Source of the DNA: RGIG3009 sp964390295
Lineage (GTDB): Bacteria > Bacillota > Clostridia > Oscillospirales > Acutalibacteraceae
Reading direction: 5' to 3'
Length of the DNA stretch: 45,590 nucleotides
Assembly: GCA_964390295.1 (NCBI GenBank)
Contig: CAYMHR010000011.1
Location: forward strand, 1 to 45,590
The stretch's first letter is position 1. Each line of letters begins with the position of its first letter. The notes under the pieces are model-generated. The model did no database searches and was not told where the DNA came from. It saw only the letters and a program-made list of their open reading frames with translations. The translations under genes were made by a program, and so were the position numbers. Shown piece by piece: positions 7,317-15,221 of this stretch.

Positions 7317-8489
7317 ATGGGAGAAATGATAAAAGGCGCAGTACGCAATTTGGTTCGTAAGAAAAGCCGAGCCGCGTTGACGGTGACGGGCATTGCCGTC
7401 GGGGTGATGATGGTGGCGGTGGTGACGGTGATCGGCACGGCGGGGCGCCACCTGGCAAAGCAAGAGCTGGACAGCATGGGCGTGAACGGCTTATCGGTGT
7501 TGGCGGAAAGCGGCGGAGAGCTTATCAGCGCGGAGGCGCTGGAAAAAATTCGCGCACTTTCCTGCGTGGAGTCGGCTATGCCGCTGATGGTACAGGTTGG
7601 AGCGGTGTCTACGGCGAGGAACAGCGAGGACTCGATGTTGTGTGGTATCGACAGCGGTGCCGACCAGATCATTTCGTTGTCACTGCTACACGGGCGATTG
7701 ATTTCACCCGGCGACGTCCGAACGGCGGCGCGTGTTTGTGTGATTGACGAAACGCTGGCTCGCACGCTGTACGGGCGTACCAATCCAGTTGGAAAAACGG
7801 TTTCGGCAAGATGCGGCGCGTGCACGGAAGCGTTGACCGTAATCGGCGTGACCGAGACCGGTAGTAGTCTGTTGCAAAACCTCACATCGCTGATACCGGG
7901 GATGCTGTACGTGCCGTACACGACCCACAGCGACCTGACCGGGCAGGTGGCGTTCGATCAGATTGCCATTCGCCTGGAAAGCACCGCCGCCGACGTGGCG
8001 GCACAGCGGGTAAGGCGAGTGCTGGATCGACTTTACGACGGAGACGCTCCGTTCCGAACGGACAATTTGGCAGTGCAAAAGGAGCGACTGGAGCGGTTGG
8101 TCGAGCTGGTAACGCTGGCGTTGACGGCAATCAGCGCCATTTCGTTGATCGTCGCCGGATTTGGCATTGTTACCGCGATGCTGTCCGCCGTATCCGACCG
8201 CACACGGGAAATCGGAATTAAAAAAGCCGTTGGTGCCACAAATCGGCGGATTTTGTGGGAATTTCTGATCGAGGCGGTGATTCTGACGGCGGCCGGTGCG
8301 TCGCTTGGAATTTTTCCGGCGGTGCTTCTGCTGGCGGTGTTGCTTGTCACCGGTGTGTCTACGGTGATGCCGATCGGCTCATTGGCAGGGCTGTTCGGGC
8401 TGTCACTGCTGATTGGCGGCGCTTTTGGGGCGTATCCGGCCTATAAAGCCTCTCGATTACAGCCGGTGGAGGCGTTGCGGAGCGAATAA
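7317..8489 (+). CDS. ABC transporter permease, MacB/FtsX family
   Basis: This 390-residue permease has the FtsX/MacB topology: a cytoplasmic start typical of the family (NLVRKKSRAALT), one membrane helix near residues 20-42, a large extracytoplasmic MacB_PCD-like domain, then three C-terminal helices (about 265-290, 315-345 and 350-375). The family motif DRTREIGIKKAVGATNRRI lies between the first and second C-terminal helices. The ATG is 3 nt after the adaptor gene's stop. The usual third partner, a LolD/MacB-type ATPase, is not beside it and not elsewhere in the window apart from the zinc ATPase. It must use an ATPase encoded elsewhere or be non-functional. Confidence 0.88.
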   Translation: MGEMIKGAVRNLVRKKSRAALTVTGIAVGVMMVAVVTVIGTAGRHLAKQELDSMGVNGLSVLAESGGELISAEALEKIRALSCVESAMPLMVQVGAVSTARNSEDSMLCGIDSGADQIISLSLLHGRLISPGDVRTAARVCVIDETLARTLYGRTNPVGKTVSARCGACTEALTVIGVTETGSSLLQNLTSLIPGMLYVPYTTHSDLTGQVAFDQIAIRLESTAADVAAQRVRRVLDRLYDGDAPFRTDNLAVQKERLERLVELVTLALTAISAISLIVAGFGIVTAMLSAVSDRTREIGIKKAVGATNRRILWEFLIEAVILTAAGASLGIFPAVLLLAVLLVTGVSTVMPIGSLAGLFGLSLLIGGAFGAYPAYKASRLQPVEALRSE

Positions 8490-8503
8490 TAGCAAAATAG
8501 GGC

Positions 8504-8532
8504 TTTTCTCTTGAGAAAAAGTGTGATACAAT
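8504..8532 (+). promoter_or_regulatory. Possible promoter of the ymfF operon
   Basis: A good -10 box, TACAAT (8527-8532), lies 32 nt before the start codon, with a weak TTTTCT-like -35 region 17 bp upstream. A second TTGAGA at 8511-8516 is badly spaced for this -10. Confidence 0.4.
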
Positions 8533-8563
8533 AAATACGATATTTTCAAACGGGGGGATGGCC

Positions 8564-9847
8564 GTGCAACCGAGCGTTCGTCAGTTGTGTACCGGCGTAG
8601 AAAGCTTTGTCTTGCCGGACACGCGCTTTAAGACTGCACAGATTACCGTGGGCTTTTTTCTTCCGCTGTCGCGGGATACGGTGGAGGAATACGCGCTTTT
8701 GCCGCATCTGTTGACCCGTGCGTGTGCACAGTACCCCGATTTTACGGCGCTGAATCATCGGTTGAACGCGCTGTACGGCGCGTCCGTAGGTGGACAAAGT
8801 CTTCGCGTGGGCGAGGCGCAATTGTTGCTCTTTTCTGCCGAGGCGACGGCCGACCGCTATGCCCTTCACGGGGAGACCGTAACCGCTGATTGCGCCCGGC
8901 TTTTGTGCGAAATGCTGTTCCGCCCGGCACTGGAAAACGGCTTGTTCCGCCGGGAGGACGTGGAGACCGAGCGCCGTTGCCTGGCTGAGGACGTTCGAGC
9001 GCAGATCAACGACAAACGCTGGTATGCTCTGCGGCGTGCCGAAGAACTGCTGTGTGAAAAAGAGGCTTACGGCATCGGGCCGTTTGGCCGCACCGAGGTG
9101 ATCGAGCGGTTGACTCCGGAACGAGAAACGGCGGCATGGATGCGAATGTTACAGCAGGCGACGGTACGCGTGATCGTGCAAAGCCCGACCGCCTTGCCCC
9201 AAGTGGAGGAAGCGTTTGCACAAGGCTTTTCCATCGTGCTTGATCGGGCACCGGTAACGGTTGTTACCGACACGAAAAGTCACGCGCCGACGTTGCGGCG
9301 AAGCGTTGAAAGAATGGCACTCAATCAGTCCAAGCTGGTTATGGGATTTCGTACCGATTGCGCTGAGCCGGACGAGGACGTGATGGCAACCCGGCTGATG
9401 AACGCCCTGTTGGGCGGCACACCGTCGTCGCTCTTGTTCCGCAACGTGCGGGAAAAATTGAGCCTGTGCTATTATTGTTCTTCCTCCTACGATCGCAAGA
9501 AGGGACTGCTGTTCGTACAAAGCGGCGTGGACGACGCCAACGCCAACCGTGCCGAACGGGAAGTTTTGCGGCAGGTGGAGGCGCTGGTGAGCGGCCGGTT
9601 TACTGACGACGAGCTGGAGGCAGCGCGTCGCTGTGTGATCCAGCAGTTTGAGGCGATGAGCGATTCGCAAGCCTCGCTGGCTTCGTGGTATCTTTCTCAA
9701 ACGTTGTTGTCACAACGGCAATCGCCGCAGGAGGCTCGGAAAGCGGTGGAACGGGTGAATCGGGACGCCGTGATCCGCGCCGCCTCCCGGCTGCGGTGTG
9801 AATGTGTGTATTTGCTGGCACCGGAGGAGGAATGTGTTGATGGCTGA
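8564..9847 (+). CDS. ymfF: M16-family pseudoprotease YmfF/YfmF (EF-P modification-associated)
   Basis: This protein of 427 residues has the two-lobed M16 (insulinase/pitrilysin-like) fold but lacks the HXXEH zinc motif. It is the inactive partner of a heterodimeric M16 pair, the active partner being the next gene. NCBI names this family 'EF-P 5-aminopentanol modification-associated protein YfmF' after Bacillus genetics. How the pair affects EF-P is not established. GTG 8564 is preferred because GGGGGG (8552-8557) ends 6 nt before it; ATG 8558 would touch the ribosome site. Its last codons overlap the start of ymfH by 8 nt. A conserved R/Y-like region near FRNVREKLSLCYY matches the C-terminal lobe of active relatives. 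Confidence 0.87.
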   Translation: MQPSVRQLCTGVESFVLPDTRFKTAQITVGFFLPLSRDTVEEYALLPHLLTRACAQYPDFTALNHRLNALYGASVGGQSLRVGEAQLLLFSAEATADRYALHGETVTADCARLLCEMLFRPALENGLFRREDVETERRCLAEDVRAQINDKRWYALRRAEELLCEKEAYGIGPFGRTEVIERLTPERETAAWMRMLQQATVRVIVQSPTALPQVEEAFAQGFSIVLDRAPVTVVTDTKSHAPTLRRSVERMALNQSKLVMGFRTDCAEPDEDVMATRLMNALLGGTPSSLLFRNVREKLSLCYYCSSSYDRKKGLLFVQSGVDDANANRAEREVLRQVEALVSGRFTDDELEAARRCVIQQFEAMSDSQASLASWYLSQTLLSQRQSPQEARKAVERVNRDAVIRAASRLRCECVYLLAPEEECVDG

Positions 9848-11141
9848 ATGGCAAGAGCTTCGTTGCGATAGAGCGGATGAACGCTGTTATTTTCTGAAGC
9901 ACCGATCCGGTTTGCCGATTTACGTGTGGCCAAAGCAAGAGTATACCACGGCCTATGCGGTGTTTGCGACCAATTATGGTGCCATTGATACCCGGTGTCT
10001 GAAGGACGGCGTGGGGGAACCGCTGGAACTTCCGGCGGGGACCGCTCACTATTTGGAGCACAAGCTGTTTGAAAACGAGGATTGCGATGCGTTCGAGCGA
10101 TATGCCGAAACCGGTGCCAACGCCAACGCGTTTACCTCCTTCGACCAGACGGCGTATCTGTTTTCCTGTACCCGGCAACTGACGGAATCGTTGGAAATCT
10201 TGCTGGACTTTGTACAGAAGCCTTACTTTACTGAAAAAACGGTGGAAAAGGAACGGGGCATCATCGGGCAGGAAATCCGCATGGGCGAGGATTCACCGTA
10301 TCGCCGTGTGTTTTGTAATATGCTGGCCGGCCTGTACCGGGAGCACCCGGTGCATACCGATATCGCCGGGACGGTGGAATCCATTGCTCAGATTACACCG
10401 GAGCTGTTATATTCCTGCTACGACACCTTTTACAATCTTCACAACATGGTGCTGGCAGTGACCGGTAACGTCACCTGCGAGCAGGTAGAGGCGGTTGCCG
10501 ATCGACTGTTGCGTCCCTGCGAACCGAAGGTGCCGCGTCGTGCGCCACTGTGTGAGCCGCACGAGGCGGTTACGAATCGAATCGAGGTCGCTCTGCCGGT
10601 GGTGGTTCCGCTGTTTTATCTGGGCTATAAGGCACCGCTGGACACCTCGAAGGGTCTGCTCCCCGAAGCTGCGACAGAGCTGGCGGCGGCGCAGGTGCTG
10701 GAGGAACTGCTCGGTGGAAAAGCGTCGGCGCTATACGCTTCCTTGATGAAGCGGGAGCTGATTAACGCCACCTTCGACGTGGAATATTTCAACGGCCCTG
10801 GCTACGGCGTGTGGATTGTCGGTGGTGAATCGCGCGATCCCGACGCGGTGGCGGAGGCTTTCCGTGCCGAGGTGCGCCGTTTGCAGCAAAACGGAATCGA
10901 GCCCGATGAATTTGAAAGCGCGCGCAAGGCGGTGTATGGGCAGATGATCAGCGGATTGGACAATCCGGAGGCTTGCGCCGATTTGTTGGTTGCGTCACAT
11001 TTGGACGGAGCCGGCGTTTTTGATCTTTTGGAGGCAACGGCCAACCTCACCGTCGAGGCGGTTGAGTGGCGGCTGAACACGGATTTTGCGGAATCTGCTT
11101 CAACTCTGTCGGTGGTAACGCCGCTACAACAGAAAGGATGA
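9840..11141 (+). CDS. ymfH: M16-family zinc protease YmfH/YfmH
   Basis: A 433-residue M16 peptidase with the inverted zinc motif HYLEH at residues 70-74 and the distal Glu in EKERGIIGQEI. It is the catalytic partner of ymfF. ATG 9840 overlaps the end of ymfF by 8 nt and uses GGAGGAGG (9823-9830); in-frame GTG 9834 and TTG 9837 are alternatives. In Bacillus the homologue is linked to 5-aminopentanol modification of elongation factor P. No efp gene lies in this window. lgt follows after 6 nt, so the four genes ymfF to folD look like one operon. Confidence 0.9.
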   Translation: MAEWQELRCDRADERCYFLKHRSGLPIYVWPKQEYTTAYAVFATNYGAIDTRCLKDGVGEPLELPAGTAHYLEHKLFENEDCDAFERYAETGANANAFTSFDQTAYLFSCTRQLTESLEILLDFVQKPYFTEKTVEKERGIIGQEIRMGEDSPYRRVFCNMLAGLYREHPVHTDIAGTVESIAQITPELLYSCYDTFYNLHNMVLAVTGNVTCEQVEAVADRLLRPCEPKVPRRAPLCEPHEAVTNRIEVALPVVVPLFYLGYKAPLDTSKGLLPEAATELAAAQVLEELLGGKASALYASLMKRELINATFDVEYFNGPGYGVWIVGGESRDPDAVAEAFRAEVRRLQQNGIEPDEFESARKAVYGQMISGLDNPEACADLLVASHLDGAGVFDLLEATANLTVEAVEWRLNTDFAESASTLSVVTPLQQKG

Positions 11142-11147
11142 TACGTC

Positions 11148-12170
11148 GTGGATTATGTTTCTTTCCCAAAGCTCGGCTGGAGCTTTAGCATCAGCAAGGA
11201 GATTTTTTCCTTTACCATCGGCGGAATGGAATTTACCGTTCGCTGGTATGGGGTGTTGATCGCGATCGGCTTTTTGCTGGCGGTGTTTTACGCCTATCGA
11301 CGTGCGGATGAGTTTCGCATTTCAAAGGATGCGATGACCGACGTGATATTGGTTTGTACGCTGTTTGCTTTTGTCGGTGCGCGCCTGTACTACGTTATTT
11401 TTTCGGAGGATCGTGCACAGTACTTTGCCGACCCGTTGAGCATTTTGCGCATCTGGGAGGGCGGCTTGGCAATTTACGGTGGCGTAATCGTCGCGTTTGT
11501 AACGGCACTGTGGGTGTGTCCGCTTCGCAAGGTGGATACGTTGCGGATGTTCGATCTGGCGGCACCCGGCTTTTTGATCGGTCAGGCGATCGGTCGGTGG
11601 GGCAACTTCTTTAATCAGGAGGCCTTTGGCGGCAACACCACGTTGCCCTGGGGAATGACGGGCAGTATTATCGGTAGCGGCTATGCCAATGCTTCCGGCT
11701 ACGATCCGCTGGAGCCGGTGCATCCCACGTTTTTGTACGAGTCCCTGTGGTGCTTGCTCGGCTTGTTGGTAATACATATCGTTTCTAAAAAAGCGTATCG
11801 GTTCCGCGGACAGCTCTTTTCCTTATATATTATGTGGTATGGTGCCGGACGGTTTTTTATCGAACAGCTTCGTACCGACAGCCTGTACGTTGGCACCATG
11901 CCGGTGTCCTGCTTGGTGGCGGCGGTGTCGGTTGTCGGCGGAGTGACGTTGTACTTCGTTTTGAAGAACCGTGAATCGCGCTCGCCAGGCAATTTGTTTG
12001 CCGAGGAAGCGGCTTTGGCGGAAAACGAGATTGTGCCGGATGACGGCGAATCCGCCGACGCAGAAACGAGCGAAGTAGAGGATGGGGCGACTCCGGAAAC
12101 GGCCGCTGAAGCGGAGCAGGTTGCGGAAGCCGAGACAGAGCAGGAGGTAACCGATGGCGAACAGAATTGA
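11148..12170 (+). CDS. lgt: Prolipoprotein diacylglyceryl transferase with acidic C-terminal tail
   Basis: Lgt moves diacylglycerol from phosphatidylglycerol to the lipobox cysteine of prolipoproteins in the membrane. The 340-residue protein has seven hydrophobic segments, the signature GRWGNFFNQEAFGG and the conserved HPTFLYESLW region. The start is GTG after AGAAAGG. About 50 C-terminal residues beyond the last helix are almost all acidic and small (Glu, Asp, Ala, Thr), an extension absent from Bacillus Lgt. Its final 17 nt overlap folD, and the folD ribosome site CAGGAGG lies within its coding sequence, so translation is probably coupled. Confidence 0.96.
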   Translation: MDYVSFPKLGWSFSISKEIFSFTIGGMEFTVRWYGVLIAIGFLLAVFYAYRRADEFRISKDAMTDVILVCTLFAFVGARLYYVIFSEDRAQYFADPLSILRIWEGGLAIYGGVIVAFVTALWVCPLRKVDTLRMFDLAAPGFLIGQAIGRWGNFFNQEAFGGNTTLPWGMTGSIIGSGYANASGYDPLEPVHPTFLYESLWCLLGLLVIHIVSKKAYRFRGQLFSLYIMWYGAGRFFIEQLRTDSLYVGTMPVSCLVAAVSVVGGVTLYFVLKNRESRSPGNLFAEEAALAENEIVPDDGESADAETSEVEDGATPETAAEAEQVAEAETEQEVTDGEQN

Positions 12171-12999
12171 CGGGAAAGCCATTGCAGCGACGGTTCGGCA
12201 GGAAGTTCGCGCCGAGGTTGAGGCGTTGGCTCGGCAGGGCGTAGCTCCCGGCTTGGCGGTAATCGTTGTCGGTGACGATCCGGCGTCGCGAGTGTATGTG
12301 AACAATAAGAAGAAGGCTTGTGCCGAGGTGGGAATTCGCTCGGAGGAGTTTGCGCTTCCTGCTGATACGACACAAGAACAGCTGTTGGCGCTGGTGGAAA
12401 AGCTGAACGAGCGTTCTGATATTCACGGGATTCTGTGTCAGCTTCCTTTGCCGAAGCCACTGGATGACAAAGCGGTAATCGAAGCGATTTCGCCGCGCAA
12501 GGACGTGGACGCTTTCCATGCTGCCAACGTGGGACAGATTATGCTGGACGACTACACGTTTTTGCCCTGCACACCGGCAGGTGTTATGGAGCTGTTGCAT
12601 CGCACCGGCATTGCCGTGGAGGGAAAGCACTGCGTTGTGATCGGCCGCAGTAACATCGTCGGTAAGCCGATGGCCATGCTGTTGTTGCACGAAAACGCCA
12701 CGGTGACGATTTGCCATTCGCGTACCGCCAACCTGGCGGAAATTTGTCGCACGGCCGACGTGCTGGTTGCCGCCGTCGGGCGCGCCGGGTTCGTTACCGC
12801 CGATATGGTGAAGCCCGGTGCCGTTGTGGTGGACGTGGGAATTAACCGCAACGCCGAAGGAAAATTGTGCGGCGACGTGGCCCCGGAGGCCGTTGAACGG
12901 GCGAGTTATTTTACGCCGGTTCCCGGCGGTGTTGGCCCGATGACGATTGCCATGTTGCTCAAAAACACGGTGACGGCGACAAAGGCGTTGATGCAGTAA
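12154..12999 (+). CDS. folD: Bifunctional methylenetetrahydrofolate dehydrogenase/cyclohydrolase
   Basis: FolD oxidises 5,10-methylene-THF to methenyl-THF with NADP and hydrolyses it to 10-formyl-THF, supplying one-carbon units for purines and formyl-Met. The 281-residue length is typical. Visible motifs are the catalytic Tyr/Lys region SRVYVNNKKK, GILCQLPLP, the substrate-site Asp region PRKDVDAFH, the dinucleotide-binding GRSNIVGKP and the C-terminal PVPGGVGPMT. It overlaps lgt by 17 nt. A terminator lies about 95 nt downstream, and I see nothing recognisable in the stretch between. Confidence 0.97.
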   Translation: MANRIDGKAIAATVRQEVRAEVEALARQGVAPGLAVIVVGDDPASRVYVNNKKKACAEVGIRSEEFALPADTTQEQLLALVEKLNERSDIHGILCQLPLPKPLDDKAVIEAISPRKDVDAFHAANVGQIMLDDYTFLPCTPAGVMELLHRTGIAVEGKHCVVIGRSNIVGKPMAMLLLHENATVTICHSRTANLAEICRTADVLVAAVGRAGFVTADMVKPGAVVVDVGINRNAEGKLCGDVAPEAVERASYFTPVPGGVGPMTIAMLLKNTVTATKALMQ

Positions 13000-13093
13000 C
13001 CGAGTTTGCGGCGCGTCAGTTGTCGCACGGAAAATGCAAGCCGGTTATAAAGCCGTCGCCGAGCGGTCGATTTTCTGATCAAAACCAATGACG

Positions 13094-13125
13094 TCCTGCG
13101 GCTTTCCGCCGCAGGATGTTTTTTT
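13094..13125 (+). terminator. Rho-independent terminator after folD
   Basis: TCCTGCGGC (13094-13102) pairs with GCCGCAGGA (13108-13116) around TTTCC, followed by seven to eight T. It ends the ymfF-folD operon. Confidence 0.9.
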
Positions 13126-13156
13126 CGAAAAAACCGAACAAATTTTCGTTTTTTGC

Positions 13157-13184
13157 TTGACAGGTCGGAAAAACGTGATATAAT
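13157..13184 (+). promoter_or_regulatory. Consensus sigma-A promoter
   Basis: TTGACA (13157-13162) and TATAAT (13179-13184) are both perfect hexamers, spaced 16 bp. They drive the small membrane protein at 13233. Confidence 0.85.
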
Positions 13185-13232
13185 TCAAACATAAACATTT
13201 GTTCGATTGTTTGGCAAACGGAGGAAATCGGT

Positions 13233-13574
13233 ATGACGTTCGGTATTATTTCGGCATTGGTGTTTGGGCTGATGACGTTTTGTTTGGCAACGCGGCGGCC
13301 GTCCACGCTGTCGCATCGCATGGCGTGGATTCCCGGTGTGATGGCCGTTATGGAGCTTTCGGTATGCGGGATCGTCTTTACGGCGGTGCCGGTGGCGCTG
13401 GAAATTGTGCTGTCGGCGTGCCGCGTTACGGTTTTTTTGTGCTGTACGCTGGCGCTGAAGCGGGATGCCGCCAAGGCCAGAAACCGCGTTCGTCGTCGCC
13501 GGGTACAACGTCGCGTCGCCGCCGAGCGGTTGCTGTATGAGCTGAACGGATCAACCGCACATTATTGCGCGTAA
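13233..13574 (+). CDS. Small membrane protein with Arg-rich tail, unknown function
   Basis: The 113-residue product starts at ATG, 8 nt after ACGGAGG. It has three hydrophobic segments (about residues 2-19, 30-52 and 54-76) and then a strongly basic stretch (RNRVRRRRVQRRV) before a neutral end. By the positive-inside rule the tail should be cytoplasmic. I recognise no family. It has its own near-perfect promoter and is followed by another promoter, so it is probably monocistronic and well transcribed. GC content and codon use look like the neighbours. Confidence 0.65.
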   Translation: MTFGIISALVFGLMTFCLATRRPSTLSHRMAWIPGVMAVMELSVCGIVFTAVPVALEIVLSACRVTVFLCCTLALKRDAAKARNRVRRRRVQRRVAAERLLYELNGSTAHYCA

Positions 13575-13606
13575 GTGGCAGACGTGTCGGCGGAGCGAAC
13601 TTTTTC

Positions 13607-13635
13607 TTGTATTTTGTCGCGTTTTGAGCTACAAT
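13607..13635 (+). promoter_or_regulatory. Probable sigma-A promoter of the AEC transporter
   Basis: TTGTAT (13607-13612) and TACAAT (13630-13635) are spaced 17 bp. The start codon lies 31 nt beyond the -10 box. Confidence 0.65.
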
Positions 13636-13666
13636 AGCAACAGATTATCGCAAGGAAGGCTCGCTC

Positions 13667-14587
13667 ATGGAGTATGTGTTCACGGTCGGTCAGCAGGTGC
13701 TGATTTTGTTTGTTCTCATTTTCGTCGGGTATTTGCTGGGAAAACGCGGCATTATCAACGAAACCGGAGCCAAGGTGCTCTCGGACGTGGCGTTGCTGTT
13801 GGCAACGCCGTGCGTCATTGCTCTTTCGTTTGAGCGTGAATTCAGTTGGTCGGTTCTGCGTGAGCTGGGGCTCGCGTTGCTGGTGGGGATCGTCATTCAC
13901 CTGATTGCCGTGGGGATCGCACAGCTTCTGTATCGACGGGATACACCGCGCGATCGGGTTTTGCGTTTGGCGGCGGTGCTGTCCAATGCCGGCTTCATGG
14001 GCTTGCCGTTACAGCAGGCGGTGTTGGGCGAACAAGGCGTTTTTTATGGTGCCACGTACGTTACGGCGCTGAATTTGACCTTGTGGAGCTACGGGCTGCT
14101 GACGATGGATCGGTCAAATCAGCGTTTCTCACCTCGAAAAATGCTGTTGAGTCCCGGCATAATCGGGCTGCTGATCGGTGTGGTGATCTTGGTGTTGCCT
14201 ACCTCACTGCCGGCATTGATTCGCACGCCGATCTCACACCTAGCGGCATTGAACACGCCGATCCCCATGCTGTTTACCGGCTATTATCTTTCCAGGGTCG
14301 ATCTTGGCGCGGCGCTTCGCAACAAAACCTATTATGCGGCCTGCGCCGTGCGGCTGTTGCTGGTGCCGCTGGTAACGGTCGGTGTCTTGTATCTGTTTGG
14401 TATTCGGGGCACCTTGCTTTCCTCCATGACTATCTCCGCCGGCGCACCGATTGCCGCCGCGGTTTCCATGTTTGCCGGAAAATACGGGCAGGATGCCGAA
14501 ACGGCCGCCAATTTGGTGGCGTTGTCCACCGTGTTTTCGGTGCTTACCATGCCGGTGATGGTTACCCTGGTTCAACTGATCGCTTAA
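13667..14587 (+). CDS. AEC-family transporter (auxin efflux carrier/malate permease type)
   Basis: A 306-residue membrane protein with about ten helices in two five-helix halves, the layout of the AEC/Mem_trans family. The first half has the GYLLGKRGIINE loop typical of bacterial members and ANAGFMGLP-like spacing (SNAGFMGLPLQQ), where the helix-breaking motif sits. In bacteria these proteins carry organic acids such as malate, or amino-acid derivatives; the name 'auxin' comes from plants. The substrate here is unknown. It has its own promoter and terminator and is not linked to the cell-wall genes downstream. Confidence 0.9.
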   Translation: MEYVFTVGQQVLILFVLIFVGYLLGKRGIINETGAKVLSDVALLLATPCVIALSFEREFSWSVLRELGLALLVGIVIHLIAVGIAQLLYRRDTPRDRVLRLAAVLSNAGFMGLPLQQAVLGEQGVFYGATYVTALNLTLWSYGLLTMDRSNQRFSPRKMLLSPGIIGLLIGVVILVLPTSLPALIRTPISHLAALNTPIPMLFTGYYLSRVDLGAALRNKTYYAACAVRLLLVPLVTVGVLYLFGIRGTLLSSMTISAGAPIAAAVSMFAGKYGQDAETAANLVALSTVFSVLTMPVMVTLVQLIA

Positions 14588-14599
14588 TACGAAAATTCG

Positions 14600-14634
14600 A
14601 CGCATCCGCACCTTGTCGGGTGCGTTCTTTTTTT
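14600..14634 (+). terminator. Rho-independent terminator upstream of the dcw cluster
   Basis: ACGCATCCG (14600-14608) pairs with CGGGTGCGT (14617-14625), with one G-T wobble and an 8-nt loop, followed by TC and seven T. It insulates mraZ from the AEC gene. Confidence 0.85.
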
Positions 14635-14670
14635 GGCAAAAAATAGATAGAGATTTTTCTGCGTTGCATC

Positions 14671-14699
14671 TTGATTTTTTGTAAAAGTGGCGTTATAAT
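14671..14699 (+). promoter_or_regulatory. Promoter of the mraZ/dcw operon
   Basis: TTGATT (14671-14676) and a perfect TATAAT (14694-14699) are spaced 17 bp. The MraZ-type repeats start immediately downstream. Confidence 0.85.
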
Positions 14700-14705
14700 A
14701 AGTTC

Positions 14706-14763
14706 AAGTGGAGCGAAGTGGTGCAAAGTGGTGGCTTTCCACACTTTCCACCGAGTTTTCCAC
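14706..14763 (+). promoter_or_regulatory. Putative MraZ operator: 10-bp-spaced AAGTGG repeats plus inverted copies
   Basis: AAGTGGAG, AAGTGGTG and AAGTGGTG begin at 14706, 14716 and 14726, exactly one helical turn apart. CTTTCCAC (14735), CTTTCCAC (14744) and TTTTCCAC (14756) then read as the same GTGG core on the other strand. MraZ is known to bind short GTGG/TGGG-type repeats with 10-bp periodicity at its own promoter. The repeats lie just 3' of the -10 box, where binding would block initiation. Confidence 0.75.
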
Positions 14764-14800
14764 AGTGGACAGTTATCGCAGGAAGAGAGGTGACGAACAG

Positions 14801-15220
14801 ATGCTGTACGGTCGTTTTCAACATAACGTCGATGCCAAGGGGCGTTTGTTCGTTCCTGCCAAGCTGCGAGACAAGCTGGGCTCGTCGTTTATTGCGGCGG
14901 CGGTGATGGATCACTGCGTCAGCCTGTACTCTACCGAGGAATGGGACAAACTGCAGGAAGGGCTGGCACAAATGCCCCTTACCAAGGCGCGCAAGCTCCA
15001 GCGGTATTTGTCCGCCAACGCCGTTGACGTACAGATTGATTCGCAGGGGCGTATTCTGTTGCCTCGCCACCTGTTGGAATATGCTTCTCTGGAAAAGGAA
15101 GCGCTGGTGATTGGTGCCGGCAACCGTGCGGAGATTTGGAATCCGGCGCTGTACGAGGAGGATATGGGCAGTATGACCTCCGAAGAAGTGGAAGCCGAGT
15201 TCATGGAGCTGGGCTTCTGA
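14801..15220 (+). CDS. mraZ: Transcriptional regulator MraZ
   Basis: MraZ is a DNA-binding protein of the SpoVT/AbrB fold that represses or tunes the dcw operon it begins. The 139-residue protein has the two repeated half-domains: DAKGRLFVPAKLRDKLG near residues 10-27 and the second copy DSQGRILLPRHLLEYA near 83-98. ATG 14801 follows GAAGAGAGGTG; the frame is open further upstream but that part overlaps the operator. rsmH starts 1 nt after its stop. Confidence 0.97.
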   Translation: MLYGRFQHNVDAKGRLFVPAKLRDKLGSSFIAAAVMDHCVSLYSTEEWDKLQEGLAQMPLTKARKLQRYLSANAVDVQIDSQGRILLPRHLLEYASLEKEALVIGAGNRAEIWNPALYEEDMGSMTSEEVEAEFMELGF

Positions 15221-15221
15221 T

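Noticed and set aside
14756..14764. TTTTCCACA upstream of mraZ is one base from a DnaA box
   Set aside because: It fits better as one of the six MraZ-type GTGG copies, and there is no dnaA gene or AT-rich unwinding element nearby.
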